Positions 50,370 through 61,646 are shown, counted from the stretch's first letter. The stretch: DNA of 64,000 bases from Halomonas sp. ML-15 (GCF_014779595.1 NZ_JACXZT010000019.1:411185-475184); one strand, 5' to 3'. Numbers and translations: made by a program. The notes: a model not told the origin generated them from the letters alone.

Positions 50370-51017
50370 TCAAGTTCCACCGGGCGGCTCGACGCGCAGC
50401 ACGACGCTGAGATTGTTGGCCGGCATCTCTTCCACGGCCACCACACCGAGGGCATGGCGCTCGGCCAGCGCCAACACCTCCTCGAGCTCGCGAATGCCCC
50501 ACTCGGGGTTGCGTCGGCGCAGGTCGATGTCGAAGGCGGCGTTGCTCTCGGCAGTGTGCTCACCGTCGCGCTTGAAGGGGCCATACAGGTACACCATGCC
50601 GCCTTCGGGTAGCCGCTCACCCGCTTCGGCGAACAGCGCTTCGCTCACCGCCCAGGGGGAGATATGCAACAGATTGATGGCCATCAGCACGTTGAACTCG
50701 GGCACCGGCCACGGCCGCTGCAGTACGTCCAGCGCCAGCGGCGCGAGCAGATTGGCGGGCCCCTGCTCGAGGCGCCACGCCTCGATCGAGACACGTGCAC
50801 TCTCACTCGGGTCGCTGGGTTGCCAGCTCAGATGCGGCAGTGCCGTGGCGAAATGCAGCGCGTGCTCGCCACTGCCACTCGCCACCTCCAGCACTTGCCC
50901 CTGGGCCGGTAGCCAGTCGCGTAGTACCTTGAGAATCGGCTCGCGATTGCGCATCGCCGCCGGACTCGACAGCCGTCGATCCGGCCCGGGTGCTGCCATC
51001 TTGTCGAGGGTATCCAT
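50370..51017 (-). CDS. DUF938 methyltransferase-like protein
   Basis: 215 aa. Residues about 40-60 form motif I (VLEVASGSGEHALHFATALP), typical of the DUF938 family, with NVLMAINLLHISPWAV downstream. SAM-dependent; substrate unknown. The ATG (MDTLDKMAAPGPDRR) is chosen over a 24-codon extension that runs into the esterase gene. Confidence 0.88.
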   Translation of the reverse strand: MDTLDKMAAPGPDRRLSSPAAMRNREPILKVLRDWLPAQGQVLEVASGSGEHALHFATALPHLSWQPSDPSESARVSIEAWRLEQGPANLLAPLALDVLQRPWPVPEFNVLMAINLLHISPWAVSEALFAEAGERLPEGGMVYLYGPFKRDGEHTAESNAAFDIDLRRRNPEWGIRELEEVLALAERHALGVVAVEEMPANNLSVVLRVEPPGGT

Positions 51018-51028
51018 CACGGCTCCGT

Positions 51029-51736
51029 TTAATCCTGCGCCAGGCGTGACGCTAGCCAGGGGCCGATATCGGCCACCTGCTGCGGACACAGCGAGTGTGC
51101 CATGGGGTAGGTGCGGTAGGTGACCGGGTGCCCCATGGCGCGGGCGCGTTCAACGCCCTCCTTGCCCAGGCTTTCCGGCACTACGGGGTCGAAGCTGCCG
51201 TGGTGGGCTTCGATCACCAGTTCGCGGTTGGCCTCGCTGGGGGCGATGCTGTCGGCGGTGGCGAAGTAGGTCGAGAGCGCCAACAGGCCGCCCAGCGGCT
51301 GGGGGTAGGTCAGCGCCGCTTCGTAGGCCACTGCGCCGCCCTGAGAAAACCCGGCAACAATGATGCGGCGGCTGTCGATACCGCCGGCGATCTCGGCGTC
51401 GATCAGCCGATGCACCCGCGCCGCGGAGGTGCGAAGCTGCGCCTCGTCGACGCGCCGCCCGAGGTTCATCTCGAGGATGTCGTACCAGGCCGGCATGCGC
51501 ATGCCGCCGTTTATGGTGACCGGCATGCGCGGCGCATGCGGTAGCACGAAGCGTACCGCCAGCGAACTCGGCAAACTGATGACGGGCACCAGCGGCTTGA
51601 AGTCATTGCCGTCGGCGCCCAGGCCGTGCAGCAGGATCACGCAGGCATTCGCTGGCTGGCCGTTCGACGGCTCGACGATTATCTCACCGGGGCCGTTGGA
51701 GGTCGCGTCACTCATGGTGGGGTCGGGTTCCATCAT
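51029..51736 (-). CDS. Carboxylesterase/phospholipase family hydrolase
   Basis: 235 aa alpha/beta hydrolase. ILLHGLGADGNDF at about residue 36, nucleophile GFSQGGAVAYEAAL at about 125 and the catalytic Asp and His in GSFDPVVP and MAHSLCPQ. It resembles bacterial EstB/YpfH esterases acting on short-chain esters. The exact start among several Met codons is uncertain; MSDATSNG seven residues later is an alternative. Confidence 0.9.
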   Translation of the reverse strand: MMEPDPTMSDATSNGPGEIIVEPSNGQPANACVILLHGLGADGNDFKPLVPVISLPSSLAVRFVLPHAPRMPVTINGGMRMPAWYDILEMNLGRRVDEAQLRTSAARVHRLIDAEIAGGIDSRRIIVAGFSQGGAVAYEAALTYPQPLGGLLALSTYFATADSIAPSEANRELVIEAHHGSFDPVVPESLGKEGVERARAMGHPVTYRTYPMAHSLCPQQVADIGPWLASRLAQD

Positions 51737-51793
51737 TGGCAAAACCCTCACCCTACCCTAAAGCGCCGCAAGCGGCGAGATGGGGCCGCCGGC

Positions 51794-53569
51794 TCAGGCG
51801 GTAAATGGCCATATCAACGGGATCAGCAGCAGCGCCACTGCCGCCACCAGCAGGTTGAGCAGTCCCCCCACGCGCAGAAAATCGCCAAAGCGATAGCCCC
51901 CGGGTCCGTAGACCATCAGGTTGGTCTGGTAGCCGATGGGGGTCAGGAAGCTCGCCGAGGCGGCGAACATCACCGCCACCACGAACGGCATCGGATTCAC
52001 CCCCAGGCTCTCTGCGCTGGCCATGACGATGGGAAAGGTGATCACCGCCGCGGCGTTGTTGGTGACCAGTTCGGTGAGCAGCGCCACCAGCAGATAGGTG
52101 CCGATCAGCAGCAGCAGCGGGTTGCCGTCGGCCAACCCCAGCGCCCCGCCAGCAAGGTAGGCCGCCGCCCCGCTGCTCTCGAGCGCCGCACCAAGACCGA
52201 ACGAGGCCGCAATGGTCAGCAGCACCTGGGTGTCGAGGCCGCGCTTGGCCGCCCCGATGCTGCAGCAGCCGCTGATCACCACCAGCGCCGCGCCCAGCAT
52301 GGCGGCATTGAGCATGCTCATCACGCCGACACTGGCCAGCGCCACGACGCCCACCAGGATGGCCCACGCCAGCCACGCCTTCTCATGCACCGGCCGCGCC
52401 GCGCCATTGACCTGGCTGATCAGCAGAAAATCACGCGACTGGCGGTGGCGCTCGATAAACGGCGGCCGCGCCTCGAGCAGCAGTACATCGGCGGGCTGCA
52501 GGCGGATCTGGCCCAGGTTGCCGGCCACTCGCTCTCCGTTGCGGCACACCGCCAGTACCGCCGCCCCGTAGAGGGTGCGAAAGTGGCCGTCGCGGATGCG
52601 CTGACCGACGAACTGGCACTGGTCCGAGACCACCGCCTCCACCAGGCGGCGCTCCTTGAAGTCCTTGCTCAGGCTCGACTCGCCCTGCCGGGAGGGGATC
52701 AAGCCACGGATCTGCTGCAGCTCCACCGCCGCCGCCGAGGTGCCGGCGAAGACCAGCCGATCGCCGCCCTTGAGCTTCTCCCCCGGGCCCACCACGCTGA
52801 CGATATTGCCCTCACGCTCGATCTCAACCAGAAACAGCTCCTGCAGATGCCGCAGGCCCGCCTCCTCGACGCTCTTGTCGATCAGCGGCCCCTTGGGGTC
52901 GACCTCCATCTCGATGGTGAACTCGCGAGGGTTCTCGAACGCCTGGGCCAGCCCGCGCCGTGCCGGCAGCAGCCGCGGCGCCAGCCACCATAGGTAAATA
53001 AGCCCCACCACGGCCACCGGCACCCCGACCCAGGCGATATCGAACAACCCCATGGAGAGCTCTGGGTAGCGACTGGTGAGCATGCCGTGCACCACCAGGT
53101 TGGTACTGGTGCCGAACAGCGTCACGGTGCCCCCCAGGATCGAGGCGAAGCTGAGCGGCATGAGAAAGCGGTGGCTGGGCATGCCGAGGCGACGCGACCA
53201 GCTGATCACCGCGGGGATATAGGTGGCTACCACCGGCGTATTATTGAGAAAGCCGCTCATACCTGCGACCGGCAACAGCAGCCGCGCCAGGGCACCTCGC
53301 TCGGTGCTCGGGCGGCCCAACACTACGCGAATGATCACGTCGATACCGCCGGTCTGACGAATCGCCGTGACCAGCACGTACATGAAGGCCACGGTGAACA
53401 AGCCACTGTTGGAGAAGCCGCCCAGCGCCTGGTCGGCATCGATCACGCCCAGGGTCAGCAACACCACCACAGCACCCAGCAGCACCATGTCCGGGCCCAG
53501 GCGGGTAAAGGCCATCAAGGGGAACACCGCCAGCACGACGGTCAGAGCAAGCCAGGCATCGGGGGACAT
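51794..53569 (-). CDS. SLC13-family permease with TrkA-C domains
   Basis: 591 aa. Two halves of a DASS-type transporter (SNSGLFTVAFMYVLV, GFLNNTPVVATYIP and LLTELVTNNAAAVITFPIV) flank two TrkA-C/RCK_C regulatory domains at about residues 215-390. The NNTP/NNAA hairpin signatures are intact. Candidate substrates include dicarboxylates or sulfate; context does not decide. Confidence 0.9.
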   Translation of the reverse strand: MSPDAWLALTVVLAVFPLMAFTRLGPDMVLLGAVVVLLTLGVIDADQALGGFSNSGLFTVAFMYVLVTAIRQTGGIDVIIRVVLGRPSTERGALARLLLPVAGMSGFLNNTPVVATYIPAVISWSRRLGMPSHRFLMPLSFASILGGTVTLFGTSTNLVVHGMLTSRYPELSMGLFDIAWVGVPVAVVGLIYLWWLAPRLLPARRGLAQAFENPREFTIEMEVDPKGPLIDKSVEEAGLRHLQELFLVEIEREGNIVSVVGPGEKLKGGDRLVFAGTSAAAVELQQIRGLIPSRQGESSLSKDFKERRLVEAVVSDQCQFVGQRIRDGHFRTLYGAAVLAVCRNGERVAGNLGQIRLQPADVLLLEARPPFIERHRQSRDFLLISQVNGAARPVHEKAWLAWAILVGVVALASVGVMSMLNAAMLGAALVVISGCCSIGAAKRGLDTQVLLTIAASFGLGAALESSGAAAYLAGGALGLADGNPLLLLIGTYLLVALLTELVTNNAAAVITFPIVMASAESLGVNPMPFVVAVMFAASASFLTPIGYQTNLMVYGPGGYRFGDFLRVGGLLNLLVAAVALLLIPLIWPFTA

Positions 53570-53706
53570 CGGCAATCCATAGGCAAAAGAAAAACATCTG
53601 CCATTGTGACGGCCAATCTTTATATCAAAAAGTTATTTGTGGAAATTTAACTATTCGAAAAGGAGATAAGAAGAAGGAAGAGTGGTAGACACCACGGTAA
53701 GCCAGA

Positions 53707-53741
53707 AACGCACAAGGCCCGCACATGGCGGGCCTTGTATT
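53707..53741. terminator. Terminator after the cold-shock gene
   Basis: CAAGGCCCGC and GCGGGCCTTG form a 10-bp stem with a 5-nt loop, followed by TGTGCGTTT on the minus strand. Confidence 0.75.
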
Positions 53742-53773
53742 GTCCCTCGGGGGGACACATCAAATGTCAGCGA

Positions 53774-53977
53774 TCAGATGACTTTGATGTTGGAAGCCTG
53801 AAGGCCTTTCTTGCCCTGGGTGACGTCGAAGGAAACCTTCTGGCCGTCTTGCAGAGTCTTGAAGCCGTCAGCTTGAATTTCGGAGAAGTGCGCGAACAGG
53901 TCGTCGCCGTTATCGTCCGGAGAAATAAAGCCGAAACCTTTGGTGTCGTTGAACCACTTAACGGTACCAGTTGCCAT
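53774..53977 (-). CDS. Cold-shock domain protein (CspA family)
   Basis: 67 aa single cold-shock domain. RNP1 KGFGFISP and RNP2 DLFAHFSEI are intact. RNA chaperone. A ~190-bp AT-rich 5' region precedes it, as usual for temperature-controlled csp mRNAs. Confidence 0.95.
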   Translation of the reverse strand: MATGTVKWFNDTKGFGFISPDDNGDDLFAHFSEIQADGFKTLQDGQKVSFDVTQGKKGLQASNIKVI

Positions 53978-54169
53978 TTTTCAATTTCCTAATCTAATGC
54001 TTGATGATGTTGCGGGAATTACCCGAATTGAGTGGGTAAAACAAGGGGATATTCACCAGGCGACCGAAATTGATGCTGACAACGTTCGATTTCTACTGAC
54101 GATATTCAACTTGCTAACCAACTGCAGAATCAGGATGCGCGATTCCTGGGCACGAGTCAACGATATTTT
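53978..54169 (-). promoter_or_regulatory. 5' region of the cold-shock gene
   Basis: AT-rich, non-coding. It should carry the csp promoter and the long untranslated leader. No specific motif was identified. Confidence 0.4.
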
Positions 54170-55810
54170 TCACTGCCCCGCCCGGGCGTCCAGCGCGCGG
54201 CGCACGGCGGCATCGCGGCCGTAGATGTCGGGCCGGAAGGCAATACCGTCGTTTTCGTCGGGGCCCGCAGTCCAGTAGCTGAGGATCACCGGTACGCGAT
54301 TGGCCAGCGACACATTGCCAGTGCGTCCGGCGTCGATCCGCTCGCTGATGTCGGCAGCGCTCCAGCGCTGGCTGTCGGCCAGCAGCTGCCGCGCCAGCTC
54401 CTCGACGTGCTCCACGCGAATGCAGCCCGAACTGGCGGCGCGCTGGGCACGGTTGAACAGTCCCCGGGCCGGGGTATCGTGCAGATAGATGGCGTGGTCG
54501 TTGGGAAAGCGGATCACCAGGTCACCCAGCGGATTGTCGCCGCCGGCCGCCTGGCGCAGCATCACACCGCCGGGGTTGTCCCAATCGACCTCGGCCGGGT
54601 CGAGCTCTTCACCGCTCGGCGCCAGCACCCTAAGGTTGGCCTCTTCGAGATAACCGAGGTCATCGCGAATCCGCGGCAGCTTGTCCTCGCGGAAGATCGT
54701 CGGCGGAATCGTCCAAGTCGGATTGAACGTCAGGTGGGTGATCGAGGAGCGAATCGACGGCGTCTCGCGGTAGGGCTGCCCCACCACGATCCGCGTACGC
54801 CAGTCGTCGCCGCCTTCGCGCACGTGATGCAGCTCATAGCCGGCAATATCCACCAGCACGTAGGAGGCCGGCAGGTCATGCAGCAGCCAGCGGCCGCGCT
54901 CGAGGTTGACCCGCAGCTGATCGATACGTGCCTCCACCGGCACGTTGAGCGCCTGGTGGGTGTGGCGCCCGACGATGCCATCGGGCTCGAGCAGATGGCG
55001 ACGCTGGAACCAGCGCACCTCTCGCGCCAGTTCGGCATCGAAGCGTTCAGCCTCATGCGTCTCTTCCACCTCGGCCTCGATCTGCGCGTAATACTCGGCA
55101 TCGGCCGGCCAATCAGCGGGATCCCGCTCCACCGCCAGGCGCTGGCGCAGCAGCGCCACATCGGGATGCCGATCGCCCTCGCGCAGCGACTCGCCTAGCT
55201 CGGGTAGCTGCGGCCAGCCACCGCTGGCCGCGACGCGCCGATAGTGCGCCAGACCGTCACGCATTGCCTGATAGAAGCCGGCTTCGGGGCGCGCCTGATC
55301 GAGCGCCGCGTCGATATCGCCGGCGTCCAACTGCTGCGACAGCATCGCCCAGTCCGGCGTATAGCTGGCCAGCGGAATGCTCCAGTCCTCCTCCAGACGC
55401 CGCGGATCGGTCTTGCCCCGCGCCAGGTGACGCATTGCCAGAAGCAGGCCACGAGTGGCATCCAGCTCGAAGCGCACCCGCGCCGCCTCGTCTTCGCCGA
55501 GCTCAGCCTGACGCGCGGTCAATTCCTCTGGCAGATAGTCGCCGGGTGTCAGCCCATCGTCCTGCAAGGTGGCCACCGCATCGGTCAGCGCCTCGACCCG
55601 CTCGGGGGACTGCCATATGCCGTGATACGCGCGGCTGCGGTAAAAGGCCGCCAGTTCGCTATCGTGCACCTCGCCATCGGCCAGCCGCGCCTCGATGGCG
55701 GGTGCCAGCGCAGGCCCCGCCACCGAGGGCATCGCGAGTAGCGTCAGACACACATATACCCCTACCGCGAGCCACCTTTGCGCCCCGCGCCCCTGCTCTG
55801 TTGCCGTCAT
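54170..55810 (-). CDS. Murein L,D-transpeptidase (YcbB/LdtD-like)
   Basis: 546 aa. A signal-like N-terminus (WLAVGVYVCLTLLAMPSVAG) is followed by a long helical domain, a peptidoglycan-binding domain (WFQRRHLLEPDGIVGRHTHQALNV at about 270-293) and a YkuD catalytic domain with LHDTPARGLFNRA and SSGCIRVEH (Cys ~474). It forms 3-3 crosslinks in the periplasm. Divergent from a second L,D-transpeptidase-type gene. Confidence 0.92.
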   Translation of the reverse strand: MTATEQGRGAQRWLAVGVYVCLTLLAMPSVAGPALAPAIEARLADGEVHDSELAAFYRSRAYHGIWQSPERVEALTDAVATLQDDGLTPGDYLPEELTARQAELGEDEAARVRFELDATRGLLLAMRHLARGKTDPRRLEEDWSIPLASYTPDWAMLSQQLDAGDIDAALDQARPEAGFYQAMRDGLAHYRRVAASGGWPQLPELGESLREGDRHPDVALLRQRLAVERDPADWPADAEYYAQIEAEVEETHEAERFDAELAREVRWFQRRHLLEPDGIVGRHTHQALNVPVEARIDQLRVNLERGRWLLHDLPASYVLVDIAGYELHHVREGGDDWRTRIVVGQPYRETPSIRSSITHLTFNPTWTIPPTIFREDKLPRIRDDLGYLEEANLRVLAPSGEELDPAEVDWDNPGGVMLRQAAGGDNPLGDLVIRFPNDHAIYLHDTPARGLFNRAQRAASSGCIRVEHVEELARQLLADSQRWSAADISERIDAGRTGNVSLANRVPVILSYWTAGPDENDGIAFRPDIYGRDAAVRRALDARAGQ

Positions 55811-55911
55811 TCGGCGTCTCCCCTGCCATCCCTGGTTTGGCTGATACCACTCTTCTGTTCATAATAGCGTCGTTCGTAGGTCCATTCTGTTGCGCCGGAG
55901 ACGTCATAACA

Positions 55912-56646
55912 ATGCCAATCGCCCCACGCCTCCCGATCGCCGGGCTTGCCCTGGCGATATTCATGCCTATCTCAGCCCATGCTCACGTGCTGCTCGCTGA
56001 CAACCTTCAGTCCCTGGCACCCGACGCAGACCCGCAGGTACTGCGCCTCGCTGCCAGTGCCGTGGAGTGTGCCGACCCCGATGCCGAGCGCCTGGCGGTG
56101 ATCGATTTCTCGCGCAGCGCCAACCAGCCGCGGCTGTGGGTCTTCGACCTCAAGCACGAGCGGCTGCTGTTCGAGGAGCTGGTTTCCCATGGCCGCGGCA
56201 GCGGCGATGAGGAAGCCAAATGGTTCTCCAATACCCCGGAAAGCTACCAGTCGAGCTTGGGGTTGTTCCGTACGCTGAACAGCTATGACGGTGCCAATGG
56301 CTACTCTATGCGCCTGGAGGGGTTAGAGACCGGGGTCAATGATCTCGCCTATCAGCGCGCTATTGTGGTCCATGGCGCCGACTACGTCAGCGAGCAGTTC
56401 ATCGCCGAGAACGGCCGCCTCGGGCGCAGCTTTGGCTGCCCGGCAGTGCGCCAGGAGATCGCCCGCCCGCTGATCGATACCATCAAGGAGGACCACTATC
56501 TGTTCGCCTACTATCCAGACCCGCAGTGGCTGGCTGAGTCGGCCTATATCAGCTGCGGCCAGGACGCGACCCTGGCCAATACGATAGATGCTCGCGGCGG
56601 CTCGCTGGAACACTCGCTGGACATTCACTACCAGGCGACGAGATAA
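55912..56646 (+). CDS. L,D-transpeptidase-like protein (YkuD_2 family)
   Basis: 244 aa with Sec signal (cleavage after AHA, about residue 24). The domain features RLWVFDLKHERLLFEELVSHGRGSG, AIVVHGADYVSE (His) and GRSFGCPAVRQEIA (catalytic Cys). Murein L,D-transpeptidase catalytic-domain family; activity on peptidoglycan is inferred. CGGAG precedes the ATG. Confidence 0.88.
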   Translation: MPIAPRLPIAGLALAIFMPISAHAHVLLADNLQSLAPDADPQVLRLAASAVECADPDAERLAVIDFSRSANQPRLWVFDLKHERLLFEELVSHGRGSGDEEAKWFSNTPESYQSSLGLFRTLNSYDGANGYSMRLEGLETGVNDLAYQRAIVVHGADYVSEQFIAENGRLGRSFGCPAVRQEIARPLIDTIKEDHYLFAYYPDPQWLAESAYISCGQDATLANTIDARGGSLEHSLDIHYQATR

Positions 56647-56649
56647 CCC

Positions 56650-57009
56650 ATGGCGGTACTGCTGTTCCGACTAGGCGGGGTGCCTGAAGAGGAAGCCGTT
56701 GAGGTACGCCAACTGCTCGACGAGGGCGGCTTCGATGTTTACGAGACCAGCGAAGGCCGCTGGAAACTCTCGGTGGCAGCAATCTGGCTGCGCGACGAGA
56801 CCCAGTTGCCCGAGGCGCGTGCCGCGCTGGACGATTATCAAGCCCGGCTGACCGAGCGCATGCAGCAGGACCTGGCCGACAGGGAGGCCCAGGGGCAACC
56901 CCTCAGCCTGTGGCAGCGCCTGCGCGAGCGGCCGCTGCAGGTGATCGCCTTGACTCTGGCCGCGGCCGCGGTACTGACGCTATCGCTTCTGCCCTTCGTG
57001 TCGCTATAG
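56650..57009 (+). CDS. DUF6164-type small membrane protein
   Basis: 119 aa. The N-terminal soluble DUF2007-like domain (LLFRLGGVPEEEAVEVRQLL) is followed by one C-terminal TM helix (VIALTLAAAAVLTLSLLPFV). Begins 3 bp after the transpeptidase-like gene, so co-transcribed. Function unknown. Confidence 0.85.
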   Translation: MAVLLFRLGGVPEEEAVEVRQLLDEGGFDVYETSEGRWKLSVAAIWLRDETQLPEARAALDDYQARLTERMQQDLADREAQGQPLSLWQRLRERPLQVIALTLAAAAVLTLSLLPFVSL

Positions 57010-57464
57010 CATCGCGTCCTCGCGCACAAGAACGCCCCCCCGGCCATCGCCGAGGGCTTCCGTACTCTTTATCATATGTAACGGGCTACGGCGCTCTTAT
57101 AAACCTCGCAGCACGAAAACCAGCATCGCGATCATGCCCATCAGGAAGCTCATACTTGCCGCACCCACAAGGAACTTCAGCACATCGCACCTCCCTGTAC
57201 AGATGGCAAAATAGTCAACCGCCGAACCTTCGCGCGTCACACTCGTCGGTTGGGCCAGGGGCTCCTCCCGAAACACAGCACCAAACACGCCACAAAATTC
57301 ACCATCGCAGTCTTCCTCCTTCAATACGCTAACCTACGTTATGCGGGGCGCGTCATTTCCTCCCCCCGCTGCAAACAATGAAACACCCTCTGGGGAAGGC
57401 GCCTGCAGCCGGCTATGGTGATATAGCAGCACGGCAGCCCTCCTCCAACACAGGACGCACCATC
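57010..57464. other. Intergenic region with one candidate small gene
   Basis: 455 bp without a large gene. It holds the 28-codon membrane-peptide frame at 57097-57183 and the promoter region of the dienelactone hydrolase gene. A longer 75-codon minus-strand frame here has no ribosome site or family match. Confidence 0.4.
57097..57183 (-). CDS. Candidate 28-aa single-helix membrane peptide
   Basis: GTG start with GGGAGG 6 nt upstream. The peptide is almost wholly one hydrophobic helix (FLVGAASMSFLMGMIAMLVF) ending in Arg-Gly-Leu. Such small membrane peptides often associate with larger complexes. Too short for homology judgement; supported by ribosome site and composition only. Confidence 0.45.
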   Translation of the reverse strand: MLKFLVGAASMSFLMGMIAMLVFVLRGL

Positions 57465-58319
<855 letters not shown>

Positions 58320-58346
58320 AACCAGGCCTTGCTCCCTCCCCAGGCC

Positions 58347-58374
58347 AAGAGCGGCCAACACAGGCCGCTCTTTC
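58347..58374. terminator. Terminator after the dienelactone hydrolase gene
   Basis: AGAGCGGCC and GGCCGCTCT pair around a 6-nt loop, followed by TTTC. Confidence 0.75.
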
Positions 58375-58449
58375 ACTGACTTGCAGCCCGCCTCGATGAA
58401 GTCAATTCACCCAGCATCGGCCCGGGGAGCAAGTCAGCGGGGGCTTGTA

Positions 58450-59361
58450 CTACGTCGTACCCGTGACTCTCGTTCCAGCGCTACCCTCTAGAATAGGTAG
58501 CGCGTCTTCCAACCTGCCGATACCACTAAACCCACCGTGTTCGGCAAAGTCGGCGGCAGACGCCAGCTTGGGGCCCATCGAACCTGCGGGCAGGTCCAAC
58601 GATCGGGCGTCGGCAACGGTCAGCGTATGAATCGGTGCCGCACTCGGCTTGCCGAAATCGCGGTAAATGGCATCCACGTCGGTGAGTAGTAGCAAGGCAT
58701 CGGCCCCCAGCTGCTGGGCCAGCAGCGCGCTGGCGGCGTCCTTGTCGATAACGGCTTCCACACCGATCATGCTGCCGTCGTCTCGACGAATCACGGGGAT
58801 GCCGCCGCCGCCGGCACAGATCACAACGACACCCTGATCGAGCAGCAGTTTGAGCACCCGCATATCCGGAATTTCCAGCGGTGTTGGCGATGGCACTACC
58901 CGTCGCCACTGGTTGCCGTCCTGAGCGATATGCCAGCCGGCGCCTTCGGCCCTGGCCTCTGCTTCTTGCCTGTCATACACCGGCCCGACAAACTTGGTGG
59001 GCGTGCTGAAAGCCGGGTCATCCTTGTCGACGAGAACCTGAGTCAGCAAGGTGGCAACCGGCCGGTCGTGGCTTAGCGCATTCTCCAGTTCCTGCTCGAT
59101 GATATAACCGATCATGCCTTCGGTTTCGGCGCCGAGCACATCCAGCGGGTAGGCTTCATCCGGTTTATAAGCCGCACCCTGCAGTGCCAACAGGCCAACT
59201 TGCGGGCCGTTACCGTGGGTGACGACCAGCTGATGGCCGGCCCGGATAATGCCGGCAAGCGCTTCTGCGGCGATCTTTACGTTGGCGCGCTGGGCCTGAG
59301 CGGTCAGGGGTTCACCCCGACGCAGCAGGGCGTTGCCACCAAGGGCTGCTACCACAAGCAT
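58450..59361 (-). CDS. arcC: Carbamate kinase
   Basis: 303 aa amino-acid kinase fold. VAALGGNALLRRGEPL at the N-terminus, THGNGPQVGLLALQ at about 49 and VVICAGGGGIPVI at about 181. Makes ATP from carbamoyl phosphate, the last step of the arginine deiminase pathway. Last gene of the arc operon, 12 bp after arcB. Lower GC than the flanking genes. Confidence 0.95.
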   Translation of the reverse strand: MLVVAALGGNALLRRGEPLTAQAQRANVKIAAEALAGIIRAGHQLVVTHGNGPQVGLLALQGAAYKPDEAYPLDVLGAETEGMIGYIIEQELENALSHDRPVATLLTQVLVDKDDPAFSTPTKFVGPVYDRQEAEARAEGAGWHIAQDGNQWRRVVPSPTPLEIPDMRVLKLLLDQGVVVICAGGGGIPVIRRDDGSMIGVEAVIDKDAASALLAQQLGADALLLLTDVDAIYRDFGKPSAAPIHTLTVADARSLDLPAGSMGPKLASAADFAEHGGFSGIGRLEDALPILEGSAGTRVTGTT

Positions 59362-59373
59362 GTCAGGCTTCCT

Positions 59374-60375
59374 CTATGATCCGAGCGTGGCGACGAGCAC
59401 CGCCTTGATGGTGTGCATGCGGTTCTCGGCTTGGTCAAACACGATGGAGGCGGGGCTTTCGAAGACCTCTTCGGTGACTTCCATGGCATCAATGCCGAAC
59501 TCGGACTGAATCTCCTTGCCGATGGCCGTTTCTGTGTTGTGAAACGCCGGCAGGCAATGCATGAACCGCACCCGGGGATTGCCGGTTTTTTCCATCAGCT
59601 CAGCATTGACCTGGTAAGGCATCAGCAGCTTGATCCGTTCCGCCCACTTCTCCTTGGCTTCGCCCATGGACACCCACACATCTGTATAGACAAAATCCAC
59701 GTCCGCCACGGCGGCATCGACATCATCGGTGACCGTGATTCTGGCACCGGTAGTCTCGGCGATGGCCTGCGCCTCTTGCTGAATCGCCTGATCAGGCCAG
59801 CACTCTCTCGGGGCACACAGGCGTACGTCCATCCCCATCTTGGCACCGCCGAGCAGAAGGCTGTCACCCATGTTGTTGGCGGCATCGCCGATGAAGACGA
59901 AGGCCACTTCACGCAGGGGTTTCTCGACGTTTTCCTGCATGGTCAGGAAATCTGCCAGTATCTGCGTGGGGTGGAATTCGTTAGTCAGACCGTTGTAGAC
60001 CGGCACTCCAGCGTACTGCGCCAGCTCTTCAACTACCGCCTGGCCAAACCCCCGGTATTCGATGGCATCATAGACCCGCCCAAGCACCCGGGCGGTATCC
60101 TTCACCGACTCCTTGTGACCGATGTGAGTGCCAGTGGGGCCCAGGTAGGTGACCCGAGCGCCCTGGTCAAACGCCGCTACTTCGAAGCCCACACGGGTGC
60201 GGGTGGAGTTCTTCTCGAAGATCAAGGCAATGTCCTTACCCTGCAATTGCGGTACTTCGGTGCCGGCGTATTTGGCAGTTTTTAGATCAGCAGAGAGCTT
60301 TAGAAGAAAGCTGATTTCCCGAGGAGTAAAATCCCGTAGGGTCAGGAAATGTCGGTTCTTGAGATTAAATGCCAT
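59374..60375 (-). CDS. arcB: Ornithine carbamoyltransferase, catabolic
   Basis: 333 aa. Carbamoyl-phosphate site [12 protein letters not shown] at about residues 54-65, [12 protein letters not shown] at about 135 and [16 protein letters not shown] at about 271. In this operon it works in the phosphorolytic direction, citrulline to ornithine plus carbamoyl phosphate. 18 bp after arcA. Confidence 0.95.
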   Translation of the reverse strand: MAFNLKNRHFLTLRDFTPREISFLLKLSADLKTAKYAGTEVPQLQGKDIALIFEKNSTRTRVGFEVAAFDQGARVTYLGPTGTHIGHKESVKDTARVLGRVYDAIEYRGFGQAVVEELAQYAGVPVYNGLTNEFHPTQILADFLTMQENVEKPLREVAFVFIGDAANNMGDSLLLGGAKMGMDVRLCAPRECWPDQAIQQEAQAIAETTGARITVTDDVDAAVADVDFVYTDVWVSMGEAKEKWAERIKLLMPYQVNAELMEKTGNPRVRFMHCLPAFHNTETAIGKEIQSEFGIDAMEVTEEVFESPASIVFDQAENRMHTIKAVLVATLGS

Positions 60376-60393
60376 AGCCTTGCTCCTTCCTTG

Positions 60394-61623
60394 TCAGACG
60401 GCGTCTCGTATCGTTGGGCAGCTCATGCAGCGACCACCACCACGTCCTCGGCCCAGCTCAGCCCCAGGAATAGCCAGCACCTCAATGCCTGCCGCTTCCA
60501 GTGCGGCATTGGTATCGTCATTGCGGTCGTAGCCAATCACCACGCCGGGGCTCAGTGCCAGCACGTTATTGCCATCGTTCCACTGCTCGCGCTCCCGCTC
60601 GGCTGGCGTATCGCCACCCGTTGGCACCACGTCAAGGGCGGCATAACCGAGTACGTCTGCCACCACGTCAAACAGGGGCCGAGAATCCTGGTAAAACGCC
60701 AGATGTTTGCTGCCCTTGCCTGGGCGCAGGTCGTAGCAGACCATTTCGTCGGCCACCTCCTTGAAGGTGGTGACCACGTTGCCACCACAAAAGGTGAAAA
60801 CGGTATCCAGATGCATGGCGGAGCGAGTCTTGGGGATCTGGCAGGCGATCACCCGGTCCGCGGTACCGCTGTCGAACAAGGCCTTGGCCAACTGGCCGAT
60901 CGCCTGAGGTGACGAACGCTCCCCCATTCCCACCAGCACAGCACCATTGCCTACCGGCATGATGTCTCCCCCCTCCAGGGTGGCCAGGGCATGATCCTTG
61001 AGGGGATCCCCCCAGTGGACATTTACCTTGCCGGCAAATGCCGGATGAAACTCGTAGATGGCACTCATCAGCAGGGTTTCGGGCTTGCGGGCGGCCCAGT
61101 ACATCGGATTCAGCGTGACACCGCCGTAGATCCAGGCGCTGTTGTCCCGGGTGAACAGGAAATTGGGCAGCGGCGGCAGGACAAATCCGTGTGGCCCCAG
61201 ATGGTTGCCAAACAGCCCGCTAGGATCAAAGGGCAGATCGCCTACTTCCAGGCCACCAATAAGGAACTCCGCCAGGATTTCGCCCGGCAGTTCGTCCATC
61301 CAGGCACGCAGATCTGACACCATACCCACGCCGATATGGTTCCAGGAAATTCTGTGGTCGAGAATCCAGGTCCGAGCGTCGCGGATGTCCAGCGTTTCCG
61401 CCAGTAGAACGTTTATGTCCAGAACCTCCACGCCACGGGCGCGCATCAGTTCAACAAATACATCGTGATCTTTTTGGGCCTGTTTGACCCAGAAAACATC
61501 GTCGAACAGCAGCGCATCACAATTGGAAGGCGTCAGCCGACGGTGGGCCAGACCGGGACGGCAGACGATAACCTGCCGAAGTGTACCGGTTTCAGAGTGA
61601 ACACCTAGGGTCCGCTCAGCCAT
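60394..61623 (-). CDS. arcA: Arginine deiminase
   Basis: 409 aa. [30 protein letters not shown] and the catalytic Cys in GGGRCMSCP at about 401 are all present. Converts arginine to citrulline and ammonia in the cytosol. The start [13 protein letters not shown] is standard; a 35-codon extension overlaps arcD-proximal sequence and is rejected. Confidence 0.96.
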   Translation of the reverse strand: MAERTLGVHSETGTLRQVIVCRPGLAHRRLTPSNCDALLFDDVFWVKQAQKDHDVFVELMRARGVEVLDINVLLAETLDIRDARTWILDHRISWNHIGVGMVSDLRAWMDELPGEILAEFLIGGLEVGDLPFDPSGLFGNHLGPHGFVLPPLPNFLFTRDNSAWIYGGVTLNPMYWAARKPETLLMSAIYEFHPAFAGKVNVHWGDPLKDHALATLEGGDIMPVGNGAVLVGMGERSSPQAIGQLAKALFDSGTADRVIACQIPKTRSAMHLDTVFTFCGGNVVTTFKEVADEMVCYDLRPGKGSKHLAFYQDSRPLFDVVADVLGYAALDVVPTGGDTPAEREREQWNDGNNVLALSPGVVIGYDRNDDTNAALEAAGIEVLAIPGAELGRGRGGGRCMSCPTIRDAV

Positions 61624-61646
61624 GTCGCATACTCCTTTGCCTTGGG

